Part shown: positions 14,872-20,189 of the stretch, piece after piece
Layout of the letters: each line of letters begins with the position of its first letter
Numbering within the stretch: the first letter of the stretch is position 1
Origin: CAYRFQ01 sp964423615
GTDB lineage: Bacteria; Planctomycetota; Planctomycetia; Gemmatales; Gemmataceae
Direction: 5' to 3'
Assembly (NCBI GenBank): GCA_964423615.1
Contig: CAYRFQ010000120.1
Span: forward strand, 1 to 20,189
Length of the DNA stretch: 20,189 nt
Made by a program: the position numbers and the translations under genes
Notes under the pieces: model-generated
What the model was told of the DNA's origin: nothing
What the model saw: the letters and a program-made list of their open reading frames with translations, nothing else
The model's database searches: none

Positions 14872-15264
14872 TTAACTTTCTTCCTTGGTCGTCTCCGCCT
14901 CAGGTGCTCGCTGTTTGGCATGACGTTCGCGGAGCTTGGCTCGCTTCCCGACCCGATCCCGGAGAAAGTAGAGTTTCGCGCGGCGGACGACGCCTTTTCG
15001 CTTCGAGACGATTTTGGCAATCTTAGGCGAGTGGAGTGGAAACACACGCTCAACACCTTCGCTCTGGACGATACGCCGGACCGTAAAGGTTTCGCGAATA
15101 CCTTCGCCTTGACGGGCGATGACTGTCCCAGTGAAGACTTGAACTCGTTCCTTGTTGCCCTCCAGAATTCGCTGATGGACGTCGACGGTGTCCCCGATCT
15201 CGAACTCGGGCAGGTCTTCCTTGGCGTACTTATCCTCCACCGCCTTGATCAAACGATTTTTCAT
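14872..15264 (-). CDS. rplS: Large-subunit ribosomal protein bL19
   Basis: The 130-residue protein matches L19 throughout: FEIGDTVDVHQRILEGNKER, then VQVFTGTVIARQGEGIRETFTVRRI, then GVERVFPLHSPKI and the basic end GVVRRAKLYFLRDRVGKRAK. L19 lies at the 30S-50S interface. Its C-terminal extension after RAKLRER is short and acidic. The ATG at 15264 has AGAGGG upstream and lies inside the 3' end of trmD, a 35-nt overlap implying translational coupling. This is the conserved trmD-rplS order. Confidence 0.97.
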   Translation of the reverse strand: MKNRLIKAVEDKYAKEDLPEFEIGDTVDVHQRILEGNKERVQVFTGTVIARQGEGIRETFTVRRIVQSEGVERVFPLHSPKIAKIVSKRKGVVRRAKLYFLRDRVGKRAKLRERHAKQRAPEAETTKEES

Positions 15265-16000
15265 GATCTGGGCCCTCTTCTTTGTCTTCTGGCGTTTGGG
15301 TGTTTTGGTTTTCGTGGCTCGCGCCCTCTGCAGCGAGCTGCGACTGTCGACTTCGGGCTAGGGATTGTTCTGCCCGCCACTTGGCAATTGCCTGATGATT
15401 TCCGCTTGTTAGAACTTCCGGCACATCCATCCCGCGAAAAACACGCGGGCGAGTGTACTGAGGATACTCGAGAGTCCCAGGAGTGCTGTGAGACTCTTCC
15501 ACCACACTGTCTTCGTCTCCCAGAACGCCCGGAATGTAGCGGATGACAGTATCAATCACGACCATGGCAGGGATTTCGCCACCGTTGCAAATGAAGTCGC
15601 CAATCGAGATTTCTCGGGGAGCTAGCCCTAACCGAATTCGTTCGTCAAAGCCTTCGTATCGCCCACAAAGTAAGAGTAATCGTTTCTGTCGAGAAAGTTC
15701 CTGGACGACTGGCTGGGTTAACCGCTCTCCGGCGGGAGTTAGCATGATCAACGTGCCAGGTTCAGGTGCTTTTCGTTGAACGTCTTCGACTGCATCGAAG
15801 ACGGGGCCAGGCATGATCACCATTCCCGGCCCACCACCAAAGGGACGATCATCCACGTTCTTATGTTTACTCGTCGCCCAATCTCGAATGTTCCAAAGAT
15901 GAATTTCGACTAACTCATTTTCCAACGCCAGCTTCAAAAGACTTTGTGTGAAGTATCCCTGGAAGATGTCTGGAAATAACGTCAAGACGTCGAATCGCAT
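15230..16000 (-). CDS. trmD: tRNA (guanine37-N1)-methyltransferase TrmD
   Basis: The 256-residue protein starts MRFDVLTLFPDIFQGYF and carries the TrmD signatures DRPFGGGPGMV, LLLCGRYEGFDERI, IGDFICNGGEIPA, and IRYIPGVLGDEDSVVEES. TrmD is a knotted SPOUT enzyme that makes m1G37 next to the anticodon and prevents frameshifting. The ATG at 16000 gives the family N-terminus; a GTG one codon upstream is less likely. The last 30 or so residues form a polar acidic extension (QTPEDKEEGPDHE) that overlaps the start of rplS. The upstream gap to rpsP is 126 nt and holds three hairpins instead of the usual rimM gene. Confidence 0.97.
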   Translation of the reverse strand: MRFDVLTLFPDIFQGYFTQSLLKLALENELVEIHLWNIRDWATSKHKNVDDRPFGGGPGMVIMPGPVFDAVEDVQRKAPEPGTLIMLTPAGERLTQPVVQELSRQKRLLLLCGRYEGFDERIRLGLAPREISIGDFICNGGEIPAMVVIDTVIRYIPGVLGDEDSVVEESHSTPGTLEYPQYTRPRVFRGMDVPEVLTSGNHQAIAKWRAEQSLARSRQSQLAAEGASHENQNTQTPEDKEEGPDHEKSFDQGGGG

Positions 16001-16027
16001 CACTAACCATTGGTTGCTTGGACTCCC

Positions 16028-16113
16028 CAGGACATTTGTCCTAGTGTCAAACAGTGGATTCGGAAGGCATCCTTCCTTGTTGGACTTGTAATGGCAAACA
16101 GGTCCAAGACCTG
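16028..16113 (-). other. Cluster of three compact hairpins in the rpsP-trmD gap
   Basis: Three perfect 6-bp inverted repeats with tiny loops follow each other: 16029-16034/16037-16042 (AGGACA/TGTCCT), 16062-16067/16071-16076 (GGAAGG/CCTTCC) and 16099-16104/16108-16113 (CAGGTC/GACCTG), spaced about 35 bp apart. On the transcribed minus strand the first stem extends by a G-U and a G-C pair that the plus strand could not fully form. No T-run follows, so they are not typical terminators. They may set relative expression of S16 and TrmD by RNA processing, stabilisation or attenuation. Confidence 0.6.
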
Positions 16114-16126
16114 GCCTGCCGTCCGG

Positions 16127-16900
16127 TCAATCAGTCTTTTTTTCGGCGGTGTTCTCTTCGGCTGGCTCTTCGTTATCGGAGTTCGCCTCTTCTTCGGGTT
16201 TCTCGTCCGCGGCGGCCTCCGTTTTCGGAGAATCTCCGTCAGGTTTCTCTTCAACTGACTCCTCGGAAGACTTCTCTTCCTCGGTTGGCTTGGTTTCTTC
16301 CGCGGGAGATTCCCCAGTAGGTTCCTCGGTTGGAGCCTCGACTTTTTCTTCTGTCGGTGGTTCCTCGATCGGAGCCTCGACCTTCTCCTCAGTTTCCGAC
16401 TTCTCTTCGGATGGTGGGGTTTCGGTCTCCGTAGCTGGTGCCTCGGCTGTTTCTTCTGGTTGCGAACTTTCGTCTTGTTCGATTGGTTGCTCGAGAACTT
16501 GTGTCTCGGCCGTACTCGGATCGACAGCAGCCGCTACTTCCTGGGGTGTTTCTTCCACTGCAGGTTCAGGAGCTGGCGTTGCTTCCGGAGCCTTGGTCTT
16601 CGTTTCGACAGGAGTCGTTACTGGAACTTCTTCGCCGGCCTCGATCTTTTCGAATTTTTCGAGGTATTTCTTGATCAAGGCTTCCACCTTGATCGAAGGC
16701 TTGGCTCCAACACTCAACCAGTACTTAATTCGGCTAGCCTTGAGAGTTACCCGGTCGTCTTTCTCGCGGATCATCGGATTGTACGAGCCCAAATTCTCGA
16801 TGTATTTTCCGTCGCGTGGCGACCGAGCGTCCGCTGCTACAATACGGTAGTAGGGCCTATGTTTTCGCCCCATCTTTGTCATTCGAATACGAACTGCCAC
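16127..16900 (-). CDS. rpsP: Small-subunit ribosomal protein bS16 with a long acidic C-terminal tail
   Basis: Residues 1 to about 80 are standard S16: MAVRIRMTKMGRKHRPYYRI, then DGKYIENLGSYNP and the segment ending near KPSIKVEALI. S16 is a 30S assembly protein. The whole protein is 257 residues, whereas S16 is usually 80-100. The extra 170 or so residues are almost all Glu, Pro, Thr, Ala and Ser, with repeats of the type TEEKVEAP and EEP, and are expected to be disordered and strongly negative. The start is GTG 16900, which gives the conserved N-terminus and has AAAGGG upstream; the frame is open further to a TTG at 16939. It is the first gene of rpsP-trmD-rplS-yraN. The frame is intact to the stop, so the tail is translated unless processed. 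Confidence 0.95.
   Translation of the reverse strand: MAVRIRMTKMGRKHRPYYRIVAADARSPRDGKYIENLGSYNPMIREKDDRVTLKASRIKYWLSVGAKPSIKVEALIKKYLEKFEKIEAGEEVPVTTPVETKTKAPEATPAPEPAVEETPQEVAAAVDPSTAETQVLEQPIEQDESSQPEETAEAPATETETPPSEEKSETEEKVEAPIEEPPTEEKVEAPTEEPTGESPAEETKPTEEEKSSEESVEEKPDGDSPKTEAAADEKPEEEANSDNEEPAEENTAEKKTD
16320..16397 (-). repeat. 39-bp imperfect tandem repeat within the S16 tail
   Basis: Two adjacent units beginning GGTTCCTCG (plus-strand positions 16320 and 16359) encode the repeated peptide TEEKVEAPxEEP. Most differences between units are at synonymous positions, pointing to an older in-frame duplication within the acidic tail. Confidence 0.75.
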
Positions 16901-16989
16901 GACTTGACCCTTTTGTGAAAGCTTCCTGTAAAAAGGCAAATATAGGGACCATCCGTCCGCTGGACAACACGAGATGGCAAGAATTATTT

Positions 16990-16995
16990 ATCATA
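16990..16995 (-). promoter_or_regulatory. Possible -10 element for the rpsP operon
   Basis: The minus strand reads TGTATGAT followed by AAAT, an extended -10-like TATGAT about 90 nt before the rpsP start. A -35 match at 17-nt spacing (around GTTTCC) is poor. The region lies between the divergent rpsP operon and the membrane protein gene at 17069, so promoters for both must be close. Confidence 0.25.
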
Positions 16996-17068
16996 CACGC
17001 CAGGAAGAAATTGGAAACGTGTCTTGGCAGAAAACTAGCCCTCACTATCGGAGTATCGAACTATCTTC

Positions 17069-17962
17069 ATGACTTTCGCAATTGGCCTGTTTTACCTCAC
17101 CAGCGGTGTCCCAATCTGGTTTGCGTTGAGGGCGAATCGGGATCGGCCTTTGTTGATCGCGGTCGTGTGGGGCATCCTGGCGTGGATATGTTGGGGCATC
17201 GTCATTGTGTTGGCCGCGCTTTTCTCCATTGGCGTAGAACTCTACGCACCACGTCAGGTCGCCCTGGCGATGACTGGTTGTGTTGGAGTCGCGGTCTTGG
17301 GTGCCCGACGTCCAGGTGTGGGAGCCTGGAACTTTGTCGTCGTAAGTTTGTTCTTCGTGCTCATGTTACCCATGCTGCAGTCGTGGCTGTTGTCTCCAGA
17401 ATCGGAACTCTCGGATAAAATGTGGGACGTCTTCGTCATTGCCCCCTGGGCGCTGCTCGTCCTGGACTATCTTCCGACGAACTTGGCGCTGGCGGCGCTG
17501 TCTCTCGCGGCTGGCTGTAGTGTCGAAACGTATTGCGTTTTTCAAAGAACGACATCGAACGCTCCTTCGGTTGGTTGGTTGTTCTTGGCCGCTGCGCCTT
17601 GGGTGGGGTGGATCGCGTGGCTTCTTGAGAAACCAACGGAATCCGAGTTCGATCGGTTGTGGCTGGATTTCCGGAATCGATATGGTTTTGTTTGGGCACA
17701 ACGAAGTCGAGAGCAATTCAATCGTTCCGCCGAAAACAACCAATGGCCGGTATCACTCGCCTGGCACGGGCTTCAAACATTGGAAGGCAACAAACCTCCC
17801 GACAATCCACAGAAGGATGCAATGTTGCAAGCGTTGCGAGGCGTGTTGAAGCGGTTTCTCCCGGAGCGACAAACTGACAAGGGCGATTTGAGGGTCGAGG
17901 AACAAGAATCTCGAAGCAAGACAGCCGAAGGAGCAAGTGAGGAAAAGATAAAACGCCGATAA
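17069..17962 (+). CDS. Polytopic membrane protein of unknown function
   Basis: I do not recognise a named family. The 297-residue protein has about six hydrophobic segments at roughly 1-20, 28-53, 63-79, 86-108, 118-149 and 167-186. A cytoplasmic-type domain follows (ESEFDRLWLDFRNRYGFVWA, then REQFNRSAENNQWP and a conserved-looking SLAWHGLQ), ending in a charged Lys/Glu/Arg-rich tail. The Trp/Phe-rich soluble motif gives the impression of a conserved planctomycete hypothetical protein, but that is from general memory. It is divergent from rpsP, with about 170 nt between start codons, and converges on the LRR gene with a 60-nt gap. The ATG at 17069 opens directly into the first hydrophobic segment; no strong ribosome site is visible. 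A transporter or sensor role cannot be assigned. Confidence 0.75.
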   Translation: MTFAIGLFYLTSGVPIWFALRANRDRPLLIAVVWGILAWICWGIVIVLAALFSIGVELYAPRQVALAMTGCVGVAVLGARRPGVGAWNFVVVSLFFVLMLPMLQSWLLSPESELSDKMWDVFVIAPWALLVLDYLPTNLALAALSLAAGCSVETYCVFQRTTSNAPSVGWLFLAAAPWVGWIAWLLEKPTESEFDRLWLDFRNRYGFVWAQRSREQFNRSAENNQWPVSLAWHGLQTLEGNKPPDNPQKDAMLQALRGVLKRFLPERQTDKGDLRVEEQESRSKTAEGASEEKIKRR

Positions 17963-18022
17963 CGCGGCTGCCTCCGCTTGAATCATCTGTGCCGCCAAGC
18001 CAATCCCTGATCGGCCCTCGAC

Positions 18023-18970
18023 TCAATGAACCTTCCGTCGATGACACACAAAGTCACACACGGTTTTACCAAACCGTTCTACGAGAGCTTCCTGGGCTCG
18101 CGAGCTGATGTTGTTTATTTCGAGGGTGAGATATTCCAAATTTGTGAAATACGGCGAGTCGATAAGGGCTTGGATTTCCGAATCTTTGGTGAGTGTATGG
18201 GCTCGTAGAGATAATGCTCGCATTTGGGAGGACATGGGAGACGAAGCTAGAACAGTAACAGCACGATGGTCTATCCAATTATGCGCCAAGCTCAGAACCT
18301 CGATATTCGTCGAAGCGTTGGACATGGCTTCTATCGCAACGTGGACGTCGTCATTCATGAGGAAAGCGTTGGATAGATCCAGGTAACGAAGCTGGGGCCA
18401 CCAAGGAGATCGAATCAAAGTGCGAATTCCGACCGAACCAATGTGGGACTTGCTCAAGTTGAGGTGTTGGAGTTTAGTCAAATAAGGGCATCCAGCCAAG
18501 ACTGTGCCCTCAGCACGAACTCCCCAACCGTCGAGGCGGATACGGCTGAAATTGTCCAACAGGCAATTATTGCTCAACCAACGGACAGTTCGCGAGCCCA
18601 GGTTGCGCAAGTCGAGACTGCGGATTGGAGCAAGCTCCAACATCGTGGGGGCGTGAGTTGTGAATGCCTTGTAGTGGTTTGCAATGATGACACTGGGAAA
18701 ACCACATTCAAAACGCCATCGGACATTAGATAACTTGGGGAGTGTTGCGAGACTTTCGCGACCAACGTCTTGGACCAGTTCTCGCCAACGGCCACGAAGT
18801 GGACGAGACCATTGTTCGGGGAGGGAATTGGCCAGTTGATACCCCAGACGAATGAACTCGGCCAGCTTGATCTTGCCGCGTTCTTCCTGCAAGTCGGCAT
18901 AAATCAAACGCAGGTCGTCATCGTGCGGGTTCTCTCGAATGGCTCGTAGTAATTGCTCTTCCGAACTCAT
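18023..18970 (-). CDS. TIGR02996 domain protein with leucine-rich repeats
   Basis: The 315-residue protein begins with the TIGR02996 repeat-companion motif MSSEEQLLRAIRENPHDDDL followed by RLIYADLQEERG at about 20-32. A leucine-rich-repeat-like region follows: LAPIRSLDLRNLG, LTKLQHLNLSKSHIGSVG, LRYLDLSNAFLMNDD, IEVLSLAHNWIDHRAV and LEYLTLEINNISSRA. Such proteins form large paralogous families in Gemmata-like planctomycetes and are presumed protein-interaction modules; no function is known. The ATG at 18970 places the TIGR02996 motif at the very N-terminus. In-frame GTG 18994 and ATG 18988 upstream are weaker choices. No signal peptide is seen, so it is probably cytoplasmic. The C-terminus contains two Cys/His-bearing segments (VCDFVCHRRKVH) of unknown meaning. 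Confidence 0.85.
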   Translation of the reverse strand: MSSEEQLLRAIRENPHDDDLRLIYADLQEERGKIKLAEFIRLGYQLANSLPEQWSRPLRGRWRELVQDVGRESLATLPKLSNVRWRFECGFPSVIIANHYKAFTTHAPTMLELAPIRSLDLRNLGSRTVRWLSNNCLLDNFSRIRLDGWGVRAEGTVLAGCPYLTKLQHLNLSKSHIGSVGIRTLIRSPWWPQLRYLDLSNAFLMNDDVHVAIEAMSNASTNIEVLSLAHNWIDHRAVTVLASSPMSSQMRALSLRAHTLTKDSEIQALIDSPYFTNLEYLTLEINNISSRAQEALVERFGKTVCDFVCHRRKVH

Positions 18971-19622
18971 CCTCAACCCCAACTCCATCGGCACCGCGAC
19001 GCTTCGGACTCGATTTAGCCTACATATGAATATTGCACGCGTTTTTGAGCATTCTTAAAGCATTGTCACACGGACGTTACTCGATTGTAAAGGGATGAAC
19101 ACAAATTGTGCCAGGATACCTGGTCCATCACTACCTACGTTGCCGTGTATGTCAAATAAATGTCTCGCAACAACAATTTGTGCAAGGCTTATACCAAATA
19201 GACCATCGGTTGTCGAAAAAAGAAAGAAGAACGCCGATGGTTCGGATTCAAGAAATTCACGTGCGAAAACGTTCACGTTTCCGAACGAATGAGTTGTGCT
19301 GAAACGGATACGATTTGTTAACGGGTTGTTCATTTGAGGAATAGTCAGACACAATGCTCCTGCCAAATGAGGACGAGTTTCTGGACCCTCTTGGCATACG
19401 GAACACCATGATCGAAGTACCTTGAGAGTCAAACTGAGAACCGATTTCCAAGGATGCGCGACTTGCCTCAAGATGGAACCCTTTTACTGCTCAGATCATC
19501 TCGGCTCGTTCTTTCCTCTGACTTGCGCAAGCTTCATCTATTTCCACGTTTGTTTACGTCCGGACACTGGTCGAACGCTCGACTTGCTCACTTTTCAACA
19601 ACAAACTAAGGAGACGCGAACC
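18971..19622. other. 650 bp region without a convincing protein gene, with inverted repeats
   Basis: Open frames here (for example minus 19055-19471) show no recognisable domain and overlap one another. Visible structure: CACAAATTGT at 19100-19109 with its exact complement ACAATTTGTG at 19173-19182, the first copy being part of the odd palindrome CACAAATTGTG. The hairpin CCAGG/CCTGG lies between them (19111-19123). An 8-bp hairpin ACCATCGG/CCGATGGT lies at 19202-19209/19234-19241, extendable by two G-U pairs on the plus strand. A 10-bp palindrome CTTGCGCAAG is at 19522-19531. The promoters of the LRR gene (minus) and the secreted-protein gene (plus) should be here; no clear sigma70 pair was found. 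Confidence 0.5.
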
Positions 19623-19970
19623 ATGCGTAGTCGTCTTGTTCCGACACACTTTTGTATTGGAATTCTCGGATTGATGTTCTTGATGACGGGAGTTGCCGAC
19701 GCACAATTCTACGGCCAACCGTATCAGCGATTCCCCCGACACCAACAACCTTTTGGTCCTCAATTTTCCCAACGATACCAAGTTCGGGAACGAAATTTCC
19801 CTGGCGGGTTTCAGCGATTCGAACAATTTGATTCCCGCAGAGGACGATTTGGGATTTACGGTAACCAGTTTTATCGCTCAGACACCTTCTCTCGGTTCGG
19901 TGGCGGGCGCTTCGACAACTTCTACGGCGGTCACTTTTACGGTCGTCGTGGTTATTGTCCAGGTTATTAA
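19623..19970 (+). CDS. Small secreted protein rich in Phe, Tyr, Arg, Gly and Gln
   Basis: This 115-residue protein starts at ATG 19623, nine nt after a good ribosome site (AAGGAG at 19608-19613). The frame is open further upstream, but that part lacks such a site. Residues 1-27 form a signal peptide (basic MRSR, hydrophobic core FCIGILGLMFLM, then GVADA before Gln-Phe-Tyr). The mature part is low complexity: QFYGQPYQRFPRHQQPFG, then RFEQFDSRRGRFGIYG and a C-terminal GGGRFDNFYGGHFYGRRGY. It has one Cys near the end (YCPGY). I recognise no family. Aromatic/Arg/Gly-rich composition is seen in surface, matrix or adhesive proteins; that is an analogy only. A stem-loop 47 nt after the stop may end its transcript. 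Confidence 0.8.
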   Translation: MRSRLVPTHFCIGILGLMFLMTGVADAQFYGQPYQRFPRHQQPFGPQFSQRYQVRERNFPGGFQRFEQFDSRRGRFGIYGNQFYRSDTFSRFGGGRFDNFYGGHFYGRRGYCPGY

Positions 19971-20016
19971 TCTTGGATTGCCCACGAACTATTGATTTTG
20001 GACATGACTTATGCAA

Positions 20017-20043
20017 AAGCCACGGACTTTCTGTCCGTGGCTT
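20017..20043. terminator. Perfect 11-bp stem-loop, probable transcript end
   Basis: AAGCCACGGAC (20017-20027) and GTCCGTGGCTT (20033-20043) form a perfect 11-bp stem with the 5-nt loop TTTCT. On the plus strand no T-run follows. On the minus strand the stem runs into TTTTGC, so it may act better for a gene entering from the right. It lies 47 nt after the secreted-protein stop. Confidence 0.6.
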
Positions 20044-20130
20044 GTCCTACCTCATGGTCGCCATCATTTGTTAACAATCGAATGAGAGGTAAGTTCAAGT
20101 TTCGCACAAATCGCCTATATTTTCCTCGCC

Positions 20131-20154
20131 CAGAGGTCCGAAAGTAGACCTCTG
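20131..20154. terminator. Second stem-loop near the window edge
   Basis: CAGAGGTC (20131-20138) and GACCTCTG (20147-20154) form a perfect 8-bp stem with an 8-nt loop. A T-run (CTTTTT) follows on the plus strand only seven nt later, at about 20163-20168. It could be an intrinsic terminator or part of an element continuing beyond the window. Confidence 0.45.
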
Positions 20155-20189
20155 CCAGTTATGCTTTTTGGATCGTTGAACCGGACAAA

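Noticed and set aside
16003..16254. 83-codon minus-strand frame between rpsP and trmD as a RimM substitute
   Set aside because: It overlaps the rpsP tail in another frame, is Arg/Lys-rich as a shift of Glu codons, lacks RimM motifs, and is too short.
16149..16850. 233-codon Ser/Val-rich frame opposite the S16 tail
   Set aside because: Its composition is simply the reverse complement of Glu/Pro/Thr codons in the rpsP tail.
19055..19471. 138-codon minus-strand frame in the region right of the LRR gene
   Set aside because: No recognisable domain or ribosome site; it overlaps other random frames and spans the inverted repeats.

Overview
The window most likely comes from a planctomycete, probably of the Gemmata group. 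The main pointer is a protein at 18023-18970 with the TIGR02996 repeat-companion motif (SEEQLLRAIRENPHDDDLR) joined to leucine-rich repeats, a pairing expanded in Gemmataceae. Moderate G+C, short Shine-Dalgarno signals, GTG/TTG starts and a secreted FYRG-rich peptide fit but do not prove this. No rRNA, tRNA, CRISPR array, transposase or prophage gene was seen.

Region 1 (1-4572, minus strand) is the conserved trio prkA - yeaH/yhbH (DUF444) - spoVR, a stress or stationary-phase signalling module found in sporulating and non-sporulating bacteria. The PrkA kinase gene is interrupted in frame by a 395-residue intein (2386-3570). It has Ser1, a TxxH block B, a terminal His-Asn, a +1 Thr, and two LAGLIDADG-like segments. 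It sits immediately before the Thr-Asn of the motif GHTNEPEYRR, the probable AAA+ sensor-1 strand. Kinase production should therefore depend on protein splicing. This is the strongest unusual element of the window.

Region 2 (4573-5963) is a 1.4 kb stretch between divergent genes with no convincing protein gene. It contains a run of consecutive stem-loops (4766-5128), possibly a structured RNA.

Region 3 (5964-11245, plus strand) is a tightly packed run: an Aas-like acyltransferase/acyl-ACP synthetase, TrmJ-type tRNA methyltransferase (ATGA overlap), an iodotyrosine-deiodinase-like flavoprotein (TTGA overlap) and a GckA/TtuD-type glycerate 2-kinase. A probable intrinsic terminator follows at 11291-11322.

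Region 4 (11510-14335, plus) is one large UPF0182 membrane protein.

Region 5 (14471-16900, minus) is the translation operon rpsP - trmD - rplS - yraN. rimM, usual between rpsP and trmD, is absent. The gap instead holds three compact hairpins. Ribosomal protein S16 carries an acidic Glu/Pro/Thr tail of about 170 residues.

Region 6 (17069-20189) holds a polytopic membrane protein of unknown function, the convergent TIGR02996/LRR protein, a 650 bp non-coding stretch with inverted repeats, a small secreted FYRG-rich protein, and two stem-loops at the end.
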